A DNA stretch of 34,438 nucleotides from Rhodobacterales bacterium. Its GTDB lineage: Bacteria > Pseudomonadota > Alphaproteobacteria > Rhodobacterales > Rhodobacteraceae. Under the pieces are notes generated by a model. The model ran no database searches and was not told the DNA's origin. It was given only the letters and a program-made list of their open reading frames with translations. Of the stretch, positions 24,871 through 32,887 are shown piece by piece. A program made the position numbers and the translations under genes. Location of the stretch: NCBI GenBank assembly GCA_015654855.1, contig JAATGA010000467.1, forward strand, positions 1 through 34,438, in the 5' to 3' direction. Each line of letters starts with the position of its first letter. Position 1 is the stretch's first letter.

Positions 24871-25727
24871 TTCAATGCTCCGAGTTCCTGAAGGACGGAT
24901 GCCAGGCCCATCCGCCAGTCGGGCCGGATCAGGCCGAAGGTGGCGAGGCTTGAGCAGTCCATCCGCGAATTGGCGGGACGTTTCGCCGGCGTGGGGAAGG
25001 CGGAGGTCGGGATGTCCCCGACCGTGACCGCCATGCCGGCCAAGGCAAATGTTTCGCGCGCGAAACCGGCCCAGGACACATCCGGCGCGCCGGACAGATG
25101 GTAAATGCCGGATTTCGCCGGGTCGCGCGCCAATCCTTCGGCCATGGCTAGGCAGGTGGCGGCGATGCCGGCGGCGGGCGTTGGCCCGCCGGTCTGATCG
25201 GCGACGACGGTCAGATGGTCGCGGGTCGCCCCGAGCCGCAGCATGGTCTTCACGAAATTCGCGCCATGCGCCGAAAACACCCAGGACGTGCGCAGGAGGG
25301 CATATGTCCCGCCGGCCGCCGCGACCTGTTCCTCGCCTGCCAGCTTGGTGCGGCCATAGGCGTTCTGCGGGGCGGTCGGGTCGCCGGGACTCCACGGGCG
25401 ATCCCCGGTGCCGTCGAAGACGTAATCGGTCGAAATATGGACGAAGGGAATGCCCGGCTCCGCGCAGGCCCGCGCCATGGCGCCGGGGGCGTCGGCATTG
25501 ATCACATGAGCTGCCGCTTCCTCGGTTTCGGCCTTGTCGACGGCGGTCCAAGCGGCGGCATTGATCACCGCGCGGGGGCGTCGGTCGCGGATCGCCCGGA
25601 CACAGGCGTCCGGGTCGGACAAGTCGGCCTGATCGCGGCCCAGGAACACCGTGCCTCCGGGCGCGATCCGGGCAAGTTCGGTGGCCACCTGGCCCGTGCG
25701 GCCGAAAACCAGGAGGCCCCCGCTCAT
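24867..25727 (-). CDS. rfbD: dTDP-4-dehydrorhamnose reductase
   Basis: This enzyme performs the last step of dTDP-L-rhamnose synthesis, the NAD(P)H reduction of the 4-keto sugar. The 286-residue protein starts at 25727 ([19 protein letters not shown]). It has [14 protein letters not shown] and the [10 protein letters not shown] segment, the catalytic YGRTK, and the C-terminal [20 protein letters not shown]. Its start overlaps the rfbB stop by 4 nt. A palindrome matching the candidate parS sites lies in the codons for GFARET at 25051-25066. Confidence 0.96.
   Translation of the reverse strand: MSGGLLVFGRTGQVATELARIAPGGTVFLGRDQADLSDPDACVRAIRDRRPRAVINAAAWTAVDKAETEEAAAHVINADAPGAMARACAEPGIPFVHISTDYVFDGTGDRPWSPGDPTAPQNAYGRTKLAGEEQVAAAGGTYALLRTSWVFSAHGANFVKTMLRLGATRDHLTVVADQTGGPTPAAGIAATCLAMAEGLARDPAKSGIYHLSGAPDVSWAGFARETFALAGMAVTVGDIPTSAFPTPAKRPANSRMDCSSLATFGLIRPDWRMGLASVLQELGALK
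25051..25066. promoter_or_regulatory. Third parS-like palindrome, inside rfbD
   Basis: GTTTCGCGCGCGAAAC is a perfect 16-bp palindrome sharing GTTTCGC and GCGAAAC arms with the site between parA and parB (14 of 16 bases). It lies about 22 kb from the par operon within a coding region. A distant coding copy can occur for ParB sites, but a chance palindrome in GC-rich codons is possible. Confidence 0.4.
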
Positions 25728-26770
25728 GCCTTCGTTCCCAGACGCTGGCCGACGCCGTGACGCTCCTGCAAGGGGCGCCACCAGGCCTCGTTGTCGAGAT
25801 ACCATTGCACGGTGCGCTTCAGCCCTTCCTCGACCGTGACGGAGGGCTTCCAGCCCAGTTCCTCGCGGATGCGGGTCGGGTCGATGGCATAGCGCGCGTC
25901 ATGTCCCGGACGGTCGGTCACGAAGGTGATCTGGTCGGCGTAAGGTTTCGCGACCGGTTTCAACTCGTCCAGGATGGTGCAGAGGGTTTTGACCAGTTCA
26001 AGGTTGGTCCGCTCATTTTCGCCGCCGATGTTGTAGCTGCGCCCCACTGCACCATTTTCGACGACCAGCAGCAGTGCGTCGGCGTGATCCTCGACGAACA
26101 GCCAGTCGCGGATGTTCTCGCCCTTGCCATAGATCGGCAGTGGTTTACCGGCCAGGGCGTTCAGGATGACGACGGGGATCAGCTTTTCCGGGAAGTGATA
26201 GGGGCCGTAATTGTTGGAGCAATTGGTCAGCACCACCGGCAGGCCATAGGTTTCATGCCATGCGCGCACCAGATGGTCCGAGGCCGCCTTGGACGAGGAA
26301 TAGGGGCTGCGCGGATCGTAAGGCGTGTCTTCGGTGAATTTCACCTTTGGATCGGCGGGCAGCGAGCCGAACACCTCATCGGTGGAGATGTGGTGGAAGC
26401 GGAAGGCTTCCGGCTTGCCCTGCGCCACCCAATAGCTGCGCGCAGCCTCCAGCATATTGTAGGTTCCGGTGATATTGGTTTCGATGAAATCGCCCGGCCC
26501 GTCGATCGAACGGTCGACATGGGATTCCGCCGCCAGGTGCATCACCGCATCGGGCTTATGCGTGGCAAAGATCCGGTCGAGGTCCGCGCGGTCGCGGATA
26601 TCGGCCTTCTCGAAGCGGTAGAGGTTCGATTGCGCGGCATCGGCCACATTGTCGAGGCAGGCGGCATAGGTCAGCGCGTCGAGGTTGACTACCTCATGCC
26701 CGCGCGCGACGGCGAGCCGCACCACGGCCGATCCGATGAAGCCGGCGCCGCCGGTGACGAGGATCTTCAT
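25724..26770 (-). CDS. rfbB: dTDP-glucose 4,6-dehydratase
   Basis: The 348-residue enzyme converts dTDP-glucose to dTDP-4-keto-6-deoxyglucose. The ATG at 26770 gives [19 protein letters not shown]. It has [15 protein letters not shown], the catalytic STDEVFG (Thr-Asp-Glu) and YSSSK (YxxxK), and [17 protein letters not shown], all hallmarks of RmlB. It overlaps rfbC by 4 nt upstream and rfbD by 4 nt downstream. The longer ORF to 27106 is out-of-frame shadow over rfbC. Confidence 0.97.
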   Translation of the reverse strand: MKILVTGGAGFIGSAVVRLAVARGHEVVNLDALTYAACLDNVADAAQSNLYRFEKADIRDRADLDRIFATHKPDAVMHLAAESHVDRSIDGPGDFIETNITGTYNMLEAARSYWVAQGKPEAFRFHHISTDEVFGSLPADPKVKFTEDTPYDPRSPYSSSKAASDHLVRAWHETYGLPVVLTNCSNNYGPYHFPEKLIPVVILNALAGKPLPIYGKGENIRDWLFVEDHADALLLVVENGAVGRSYNIGGENERTNLELVKTLCTILDELKPVAKPYADQITFVTDRPGHDARYAIDPTRIREELGWKPSVTVEEGLKRTVQWYLDNEAWWRPLQERHGVGQRLGTKA

Positions 26771-27330
26771 TTTGCCTCCCAGACGAAGGGCGTGTCGAAA
26801 TCGGCCAGCAAGGGTGCTGCCGCATCCTTGGCCGAGATGCCGGCGGCATCCTCGATGCCCCAGTCCACGCCCACGGCCGGATCGTTCCAGCGGATGCCGC
26901 CGTCGCAATCCGGGGCGTAGTAGTCCGAACATTTGTAGACGATCTCGGTATCGGCTTCGCGGGTGACGAAGCCGTGACCGAAACCGGCCGGGATCAGCAA
27001 TTGCAGCCCGTTTTCCGTCGAAAGCTCGGCCCCGGCCCATTTGCCGAAGGTAGGGCTGCCGCGGCGCAGATCGACCGCCACGTCGAACAGCCGCCCTTGC
27101 CCGCAACGCACCAGTTTCGCCTGGGCATGGGGCGGCGCCTGGAAATGCAGGCCGCGCACCGTGCCGACCCGGCGCGACAGCGAATGGTTGTCCTGCACGA
27201 AGTCGATGTCGATGCCCGCATCCGCCAGCACTCGCCGCGACCAGGTTTCGGCAAAGAAACCCCGGTCGTCGCCGAAACGGCTCGGCTCGATCAGGAAAAG
27301 TCCGGGAAGGAGGTAAGGCGTAATCTTCAT
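26767..27330 (-). CDS. rfbC: dTDP-4-dehydrorhamnose 3,5-epimerase
   Basis: The 187-residue cupin-fold epimerase is the third step of dTDP-L-rhamnose synthesis. The start at 27330 ([30 protein letters not shown]) has GGAG upstream. It has [13 protein letters not shown] (active-site His), [25 protein letters not shown] and [15 protein letters not shown], matching RmlC throughout. It is first in the rfbCBDA operon, so the promoter must lie in the 387-base gap upstream. Confidence 0.97.
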   Translation of the reverse strand: MKITPYLLPGLFLIEPSRFGDDRGFFAETWSRRVLADAGIDIDFVQDNHSLSRRVGTVRGLHFQAPPHAQAKLVRCGQGRLFDVAVDLRRGSPTFGKWAGAELSTENGLQLLIPAGFGHGFVTREADTEIVYKCSDYYAPDCDGGIRWNDPAVGVDWGIEDAAGISAKDAAAPLLADFDTPFVWEAK

Positions 27331-27717
27331 GTCATTCTCCGACGAGCCCCGCCTCAGGGTTAACGGCTGTCCCGCCGCCGCGCAATTCCCGAGTATGGTC
27401 ACTCTTCGCGGGTGCAGAAATTCCATAGGCCTTTCCAACCGTCTTTGGTGCGGATATTTTCGCCTTGTCGGCGGAATCGCGCGGATTTCGCTCATAAGTT
27501 GAGCGGAAAAGTCCGTTTGCGGCCCTTGTCTGGCTCTGTCAGCCCGGTCGGGGCTGGACATTGCTGCGGCTGCAATGTCTCTTACGATACGACTTTGGCG
27601 ATGGCCGGAGCAGGCGGTCCGGGGGAAATGTGCCTGGTGTTGCGATTTGTTGACCTGTTCGTCCTGCCTTAGCAAATTCGCGTCCGCACAGGACCCTTTG
27701 AGAAACGGGAAACTGCC
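27331..27717. promoter_or_regulatory. rfb upstream region with two adjacent stem-loops
   Basis: This gap of 387 bases has no supported gene; the 86-residue ORF at 27412 has no ribosome-binding site and an implausible composition. It must contain the minus-strand promoter of the rfb operon, but no clear -35/-10 pair was identified by eye. Two abutting hairpins are present: CAGCCC/GGGCTG (27540-27556) and GACATTGC/GCAATGTC (27557-27579). On the plus strand TTGACC at 27650-27655 with a weak CAAATT 17 bases on could drive the small ORF at 27718. Confidence 0.4.
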
Positions 27718-27909
27718 ATGGAACTCCTGGAAGCGGTGCTTGGAATATACCTCGCATTTGCGATCTTCGCCGTCTGCATGACCCGCAGAGAGCAGGCGCG
27801 CGTCGAGCCGGGCTTGCTCGATTCCCTCGCCTATCTGGCCTGCATGTTGTGGCCGTTGCCGGTCATGGCCATGTTGATCCAGCAAAACCTGCCGCGCTCG
27901 GGGCGCTGA
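27718..27909 (+). CDS. Small two-helix membrane protein (hypothetical)
   Basis: The 63-residue ORF encodes two hydrophobic segments, LLEAVLGIYLAFAIFAVCM (about residues 3-21) and LLDSLAYLACMLWPLPVMAML (about 33-53), joined by a charged loop (TRREQARVEPG). A GGGAAA lies about 8 bases before the ATG, and a possible TTGACC promoter element lies about 65 bases upstream. The hydrophobic composition and spacing are more protein-like than the usual GC-rich shadow ORFs. It stands alone on the plus strand between two minus-strand genes. No family is recognised. It could be a regulatory small protein of the polysaccharide machinery or unrelated. Confidence 0.5.
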   Translation: MELLEAVLGIYLAFAIFAVCMTRREQARVEPGLLDSLAYLACMLWPLPVMAMLIQQNLPRSGR

Positions 27910-27931
27910 GAGCCGGTCCCCTCCCGGTCGG

Positions 27932-29263
27932 TCACAGAGCCGCCGGGACCTTTGCTTCTGCCTCGCTCCGCGCCGGGATGTGCGAGAAGATGCGTTCGTA
28001 GGCCGCCAGCAGATGCGGCACCGAATGATCCCAGGACAGACGCTCCAGCACCCGTGCCCGGCCGATCCTGCCCATCCGCGCCCGCGCCTCGGGGTCGTCG
28101 ATCAGCGCCGCGATCTTCGCCGCGAAATCCTTCGGATCGTTGGCGGCGGCGTAAAGCGAGGCCTCGCCGGCGCTGGCCTTGCCCTCGGTCAGCTCGAACT
28201 GCACCGAGGGTTTTTCTAGGGTCATGTACTCCATGACCTTGTTCATGGTCGAGATGTCGTTCATCGCGTTTTTCGGATCGGGCGCCACGCCGATGTCGCA
28301 GGTGTTCAGCACCGCCAGCAGATCCTCGCCATACATCGGGCCGGTGAAGGTGAAATAATCGTCCAGCCCATGGGCCGCGACATCCTTCTTCACCTCTTCC
28401 AGATGCGGGCCGAAGCCGACGATGGCGAAATGCACGTCCGAATAGCCCAGGGTGCGGATCAGGTGGTCGGCGGCATCGACCAGAAGATCCATACCCTCCT
28501 GCTGGCCGATCACGCCGACATAGCCCATCAGGATCGACTTGCCCTTCTTGAAGGCGGGTTGCGGGGGGCGGATCTCGAACTTCTCGATCCGTGGGGCGGA
28601 TCGCACGACGAAGACATCCTCGGGCTTCATCTTGCCGCGTGTCATGGCAATGCGCCGGAAGCTTTCGTTCGTCGCCATTGAAACGGAGGCGGTCATGAAG
28701 GTCATCCGCTCCCACAGCAGCATGACCTTGTAGAGCAGGCCCTTCTTGCCGAATTTGGCCTCGAACAGTTCAGGGCAAACATCGTGATGGTCGAACAGAT
28801 AGTGCACCCCTGACAGCCGGTAGCGCAGCGCCAGCAGGAAAACTAGGTCGGGCGGGTTGCAGCCGTGGATCACGTCGAAGCCGCGCTCGCGCCGGACTTT
28901 CCGCGCCAGGCGGAACATATGCCATAAAGCCGCGCCATATTCGCGGGCATAAGCGGCCGCGCCCGAATGCGCCTCGGCCGGTTCGGGGTAGCGGTAGATA
29001 TGGACGCCGTCGATCACCTCGTAATACTTGTCCCAACCGCGCCCCGTGGGGCAAATGACGGAAACGGCGTAGCCATGGGCGACCAGTGTCGTAGCCTCCA
29101 GCCAGACCCGGCGGTCCAGCGGCACGGGCAGGTTTTCGACCACGATCAGCACGCGGCGGTGGGCGGGGCCGGCCATCGTCACACCGCCTTTGCCGACTGC
29201 CCCCGGGATCGCGCCGGCTGCCGGAACCGTGGTCAGGGCGGACTTCAGGGCGGTGCTGTTCAT
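27932..29263 (-). CDS. GT4-family glycosyltransferase
   Basis: The 443-residue GT-B enzyme starts at 29263 (GAGG about 7 bases upstream; the ORF from 29410 is an extension without support). The first 30 residues are Ala/Gly-rich and probably disordered. The catalytic fold begins at RRVLIVVENLPVPLDRRVWLEA and includes VIHGCNPPDLVFLLALRYR and YLFDHHDVCPELFE. The donor site reads ILMGYVGVIGQQEGMD, GVAPDPKNAMNDISTMNKVMEYMTLEKPSVQFEL. This NDxSTMNKxMEYM pattern marks a GT4 branch common in EPS/O-antigen loci. It would add a sugar to the lipid-linked unit at the cytoplasmic membrane. Specificity is unknown. Confidence 0.9.
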   Translation of the reverse strand: MNSTALKSALTTVPAAGAIPGAVGKGGVTMAGPAHRRVLIVVENLPVPLDRRVWLEATTLVAHGYAVSVICPTGRGWDKYYEVIDGVHIYRYPEPAEAHSGAAAYAREYGAALWHMFRLARKVRRERGFDVIHGCNPPDLVFLLALRYRLSGVHYLFDHHDVCPELFEAKFGKKGLLYKVMLLWERMTFMTASVSMATNESFRRIAMTRGKMKPEDVFVVRSAPRIEKFEIRPPQPAFKKGKSILMGYVGVIGQQEGMDLLVDAADHLIRTLGYSDVHFAIVGFGPHLEEVKKDVAAHGLDDYFTFTGPMYGEDLLAVLNTCDIGVAPDPKNAMNDISTMNKVMEYMTLEKPSVQFELTEGKASAGEASLYAAANDPKDFAAKIAALIDDPEARARMGRIGRARVLERLSWDHSVPHLLAAYERIFSHIPARSEAEAKVPAAL

Positions 29264-29676
29264 GGTTTTGCCTCGATGGTCTTGCCGTGCGCGAGAGGAA
29301 TGCGCCCTCTCCTTAGTCGTGGATTGCAAATCTTTTCTGTCATGACGCGCCGCAGCCCGGGATTGCGACGACATGGGGAACCGGAAAGCGCACCGGATAC
29401 GCCCCGTCAATGTGAAGGAGGGTGGACGACTTGTCCATGGCGCCGCGCCGCAGCACAGGCGTGAGATTCAGGTAATAGGAGGATTATCGCCAAATCTGAT
29501 GCGATTTTGCCGATATTATGTGCGACCCATCGCAAACCCTGCGCCGCAGGGGTAGAATTCGCCGCGCCGCAGCGTGCCCTGGCGCCACGAAACGCCAAAA
29601 GACCGTGCTATGCTTGGCGTGTGCGGAAATCCGGGTCTATATTGCAACCGATGGTTTACGAAGGGATGGGCCGCCA
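29264..29676. promoter_or_regulatory. Divergent intergenic region between two glycosyltransferase genes
   Basis: This region of about 410 bases has no supported gene. On the plus strand, TTGGCG (29614-29619) and TATATT (29638-29643), 18 bp apart, make a reasonable promoter for the GT2 gene. An AT-richer pocket around 29470-29540 includes the short inverted repeat TGCGA-CCCA-TCGCA. A minus-strand promoter for the GT4 gene must also be here but is not obvious. Confidence 0.4.
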
Positions 29677-29733
29677 ATGCCGGACGGGCAGAAAGATCTG
29701 ACTTTGTCCGACCGCGCCGCGGAAGGCGATGCG

Positions 29734-30678
29734 ATGCCGCGCGCGCAGCCCGAGCTGACGGTCATCGTCGTCAGCTACAACACCGCGGCGCTGACGCTGG
29801 CGGCCTTGCGCACGCTTTACGAACAGACGACCCGCACGGATTTTCGCTGTGTGGTCTGGGACAACAACTCCCCGGACGGTTCGGTCCAGGCGGTGGCGGC
29901 GGCCTTTCCGCAGGTGGACCTGGTGGCCTCGAAGGACAATCTCGGCTTTGCCCGCGCCAACAATGTGGTGGCCGGACAGGCCACGACGCCCTGGCTGCTG
30001 CTGCTGAACCCCGATACCGAGGTGCGTGACGGCGCGGTGGACCGGCTGATGGATTTCGCCCGCGCCCACCCGGAGGCCGGGATCTGGGGCGGGCGGACGG
30101 TCTTTCCCGACGGCACGCTCAACATCGCCTCCTGCTGGGGCAGGATGACGCCGTGGAGCGTAACCTGCCGGTCTCTGGGCCTCAGCGCCGCCTTTCCGAA
30201 ATCGGAACTCTTCAACCCCGAGGCCTATGGCGCATGGGCCCGCGACACGGTGCGCGAGGTCGACATCGTGGTCGGCTGCTTCCTGCGGATCCGGCGCGAT
30301 CTTTGGAACGAACTCGGCGGGTTCGACCTGAAATACTACATGTATGGCGAGGAGGCCGACCTCTGTCTGCGCGCCGCCGCCAGGGGCTGGCGCCCGATGA
30401 TCGACCCCGAATCCCAGATCATGCATATCGTCGGCGCCTCCGCCGGGCGGGCCAGTAACAAGGTCATCCAGGTGCTGAAGGCGCGCAGCACGCTGATCCG
30501 CGACCACTGGGCGGGGTCCTGGGTGTCGTATGGCATCGCGGTGATGTGGCTGGGATTCGGGCTGCGCTGGCTGGTGACGCGGCCTCTGGCCCTGGCGCCG
30601 AATCCCGGGCTGAAGGCCAGGGCGCGGAACTGGTCCGACATCTGGCGCGCGCGGCGCGACTGGCTGGCGGGATATTGA
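29734..30678 (+). CDS. GT2-family glycosyltransferase (WbbL/rhamnosyltransferase-like)
   Basis: The GT-A fold enzyme has an N-terminal ELTVIVVSYNTAALTLAAL, VVWDNNSPDGSV, DNLGFARANNV and the metal-binding LLLLNPDTEV, the standard order for WbbL-type rhamnosyltransferases. VGCFLRIRRDLWNELGGFDLKYYMYGEEADLCLRA carries the catalytic-base region. About 314 residues result from the ATG at 29734, chosen for its GGAAGG 7 bases upstream; the ATG at 29677 would add 19 residues and is possible. With the rfb operon nearby, a rhamnosyl donor is likely but not shown. It may be the first gene of a plus-strand set with the acetyltransferase and SGNH hydrolase. Confidence 0.88.
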   Translation: MPRAQPELTVIVVSYNTAALTLAALRTLYEQTTRTDFRCVVWDNNSPDGSVQAVAAAFPQVDLVASKDNLGFARANNVVAGQATTPWLLLLNPDTEVRDGAVDRLMDFARAHPEAGIWGGRTVFPDGTLNIASCWGRMTPWSVTCRSLGLSAAFPKSELFNPEAYGAWARDTVREVDIVVGCFLRIRRDLWNELGGFDLKYYMYGEEADLCLRAAARGWRPMIDPESQIMHIVGASAGRASNKVIQVLKARSTLIRDHWAGSWVSYGIAVMWLGFGLRWLVTRPLALAPNPGLKARARNWSDIWRARRDWLAGY

Positions 30679-30814
30679 CGGCGATTGCCGATGATTTGGG
30701 GGCGGAAGCGGAAATCTGTTGCCAGATCCGGCCGACATTGCTGAAAAAGGCGGGACGTTTGTCCTTCCTTGCCGCATGAGCTGGATCTTCCCGGGATCCG
30801 GGCGGCGACGACCT

Positions 30815-30834
30815 GTATTTGTCGGGACAAATAC
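30815..30834. promoter_or_regulatory. Perfect 20-bp palindrome, putative operator
   Basis: GTATTTGTCGGGACAAATAC has 9-bp perfect arms and a 2-base centre, and its AT-rich ends stand out from the GC-rich surroundings. It lies 75 bases upstream of the acetyltransferase ATG in a 230-base gap with no gene. Size and symmetry suit a dimeric repressor or activator site. The cognate regulator is not in the window. Confidence 0.45.
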
Positions 30835-30908
30835 GGACAGGATTCACGGCGATGTCCGTGGCGGGATCGGGGCGGGAACAACCCCGCCGCCCGGCGGGAG
30901 GAACAAAG

Positions 30909-31412
30909 ATGACCGAGGCGGCCCCGGCACATAAAAAGGCTCGCAAGCGCATATTGCACAAGCTGGATGGGTTGCGCATCGCGCTCGTGGCGTTCTGGCG
31001 GTTGTATTACACTAAGGTATGGGGGATGGATATTCACCCCACGGCGGTCTTTTCGCTTTCGGCGAAGTTCGATCGCACCTTTCCGATCGGCGTGCATGTG
31101 GGCAAGAACTCCTGGATCGCCTTCGAGTCGCGGATCCTGACCCATGACCGCACCCGGGGTCTTTATCTGCACACCCGGATCGGCGAGAACTGCTTCATCG
31201 GCGGGCGCAGCCTGATCCTGCCGGGGGTGGAGATCGGCGACAATTGCGTGATCGGCGCGGGTTCGGTGGTGACGAAATCGGTGCCGCCGCGGTCGCTGGT
31301 GGCAGGGAATCCGGCACGGATCATCCGCTCGGATATCGATGTGGTTGAATACGGCCGTTTCCGCACGGCCGATGCCACCGAAAGCGCGCTTGCGGAAAAA
31401 GGCTTGGCGTGA
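30909..31412 (+). CDS. WcaF-like hexapeptide acetyltransferase
   Basis: The 167-residue enzyme starts at 30909 with GGGAGGAA upstream; the ORF from 30819 is an extension that would overlap the palindrome region. Hexapeptide rungs run from [16 protein letters not shown] through [58 protein letters not shown] provides the likely catalytic histidine. Such enzymes transfer acetyl from acetyl-CoA to a sugar of the lipid-linked unit. Its stop overlaps the GTG of the following SGNH gene, suggesting coupling. Confidence 0.88.
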   Translation: MTEAAPAHKKARKRILHKLDGLRIALVAFWRLYYTKVWGMDIHPTAVFSLSAKFDRTFPIGVHVGKNSWIAFESRILTHDRTRGLYLHTRIGENCFIGGRSLILPGVEIGDNCVIGAGSVVTKSVPPRSLVAGNPARIIRSDIDVVEYGRFRTADATESALAEKGLA

Positions 31413-32137
31413 GGCGCGGGCGCGGGGCGGTTCTCGCATCGCTCGCCGCGGCTGCCGCGATCTGCGCCGCTTTCATCCTGCGGCCAGCGCCCGATCTTCT
31501 GCCGCAGGACAGGGGTTTGCCGCCCGTCCGGGCCCCGGCGGCGGGGGAGCCGCTGCGGATCGTGGTCCTGGGAACCAGCCTGACCGCTTGGTACGACTGG
31601 CCCGACCGGCTGGGCGCGGATCTTGCGGAATGTCTTGGCCGGCTCGTCGAGGTCGGAACCGTGGCGAAGGGGGGCATGGGTTCGGAGTGGGGTCTGGGCC
31701 AGGTGGCGGCCGTGGCGGCACTGGCCCCCGATATCGTGCTGATGGAATTCGCGATCAACGATGCCGATCTGCGCCGGATGACCTCGCTTTCCGCCAGCAC
31801 ACAGACGCATCGTCGGTTGGTGGCGGATCTGCGCGCGGCGCGGCCGGGGGTGCGGATCGTGTTGATGACCATGAACCCGGCGCGCGGCCTGCGCGGGGCG
31901 CTGCGCCCTCGTCTTGGCGCCTGGTACGCCGGTTACCGCGCCCTGGCCGCGGAACTGGATACCGGGCTGGTCGACCTTTATCCGCGCTGGCTGGCGCGGC
32001 AGAATCCGGCGGAGGGAACGGGCGACGGCGTGCATCCCGACCCGGATGTGACCGCCGGAATGATCCTGCCGGTTCTGGTGCCCTATCTTGCGGATCTGGC
32101 CGGAGCCGGGGCTGCGGAGGGGTGCGGCCCCGCCTGA
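31409..32137 (+). CDS. SGNH/GDSL-family hydrolase, membrane-anchored or secreted
   Basis: The 242-residue protein begins at a GTG (overlap GTGA with the acetyltransferase) and has an N-terminal hydrophobic segment ([17 protein letters not shown]) that would export or anchor it. SGNH blocks are visible: [10 protein letters not shown] (nucleophile Ser), KGGMGSEWG (Gly block), FAINDAD (Asn block) and GDGVHPDP (Asp/His). These enzymes hydrolyse or transfer acyl esters. Its coupling to an acetyltransferase suggests periplasmic acetyl turnover on the polymer, as with AlgJ/AlgX-like or deacetylase partners. Substrate is unproven. Confidence 0.85.
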   Translation: MRRGRGAVLASLAAAAAICAAFILRPAPDLLPQDRGLPPVRAPAAGEPLRIVVLGTSLTAWYDWPDRLGADLAECLGRLVEVGTVAKGGMGSEWGLGQVAAVAALAPDIVLMEFAINDADLRRMTSLSASTQTHRRLVADLRAARPGVRIVLMTMNPARGLRGALRPRLGAWYAGYRALAAELDTGLVDLYPRWLARQNPAEGTGDGVHPDPDVTAGMILPVLVPYLADLAGAGAAEGCGPA

Positions 32138-32138
32138 T

Positions 32139-32160
32139 CCCGCCGGCCGGGGCCGGCGGG
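32139..32160. terminator. GC-rich hairpin between convergent genes
   Basis: CCCGCCGGCC and GGCCGGCGGG form a perfect inverted repeat with a 2-base centre immediately after the SGNH stop (32135-32137) and before the convergent exoY stop (32180). It can serve both directions. A T-tract is lacking on either side, so efficiency is uncertain. Confidence 0.5.
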
Positions 32161-32179
32161 CGCCGCCTTGAGTTAGGTT

Positions 32180-32887
32180 TCAGCGCCCGGTCATCCGCAG
32201 CACGACCGTCACCGTGCGCAGGATCAGACCCAGATCGTGCGGCAGCGAGGCTGCGTTATAATAGCTTTCGTCAAAGCGCACGCGGTCGACGAAACGGGTC
32301 GTGCCGCGCCCGTCCACCTGCCAGGCGCCGGTCACGCCGGGCCGCATATGGAAATAGGCGCGCCCGCCGGCCTCGGTATAGAGAGCCTGCTGCGCGGGCA
32401 TGAAGGGGCGGGGGCCGACGATGCTCATCTCGCCCCTCAGGATGTTCCACAGCTGCGGCAGTTCATCAAGGCTGGTCTTACGCAGGAGATGGCCGATCCG
32501 GGTGATGCGCGGATCGTTGGCAAGCTTCTGATGCTCGTGCCATTCGTGGGCGATCCGGGGATCGGATTCGCACATTTTACGCAGCCGCTCCTCGGCGTCG
32601 ACGGCCATGGTGCGCAGTTTCCAGCAGTTGAAGATCCGCCCGTCGCGCCCGACGCGCGGCTGATAATAGAAGCCCGGGCCGCCGTCGCGCCGCACCAATG
32701 CCCAGAGAACCAGGATCAGCGGCAGAAAGGTCGGCAAAGCCAGAGCCATGACCAGCACGTCGAAAACCCGCTTGCCGCGGTTGAAATAGAAACCTGAACG
32801 GATGCCGGTTTTGCCCGAGGCGGCAACGCGAGCGGGGGAAAATGCGGTTACATCAATATCAACAGTCGTCTTTGCCTGGGTGCTCAT
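32180..32887 (-). CDS. exoY: Priming undecaprenyl-phosphate sugar-phosphate transferase (ExoY/WbaP type)
   Basis: The 235-residue polyprenyl-phosphate hexose-1-phosphate transferase starts repeat-unit synthesis on the inner membrane. The ATG at 32887 has GGAGG about 9 bases upstream; the longer ORF to 33352 covers non-coding AT-rich DNA. It has a membrane hairpin ([25 protein letters not shown]), then the catalytic domain: [43 protein letters not shown] and [18 protein letters not shown], ending in a terminal helix. It lacks the long N-terminal domain of full WbaP, as in ExoY. First sugar is probably galactose or glucose. It is a single gene with a long upstream region. Confidence 0.94.
   Translation of the reverse strand: MSTQAKTTVDIDVTAFSPARVAASGKTGIRSGFYFNRGKRVFDVLVMALALPTFLPLILVLWALVRRDGGPGFYYQPRVGRDGRIFNCWKLRTMAVDAEERLRKMCESDPRIAHEWHEHQKLANDPRITRIGHLLRKTSLDELPQLWNILRGEMSIVGPRPFMPAQQALYTEAGGRAYFHMRPGVTGAWQVDGRGTTRFVDRVRFDESYYNAASLPHDLGLILRTVTVVLRMTGR

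Noticed and set aside
25757-26920. 387-residue plus-strand ORF
   Set aside because: Antisense to rfbB and the end of rfbC, both of which are unmistakable.
27412-27672. 86-residue plus-strand ORF upstream of the small membrane protein
   Set aside because: No ribosome-binding site, odd composition, and it covers the paired stem-loops; read as intergenic.
29656-30777. 373-residue minus-strand ORF
   Set aside because: Antisense to the GT2 gene, with no recognisable domain.
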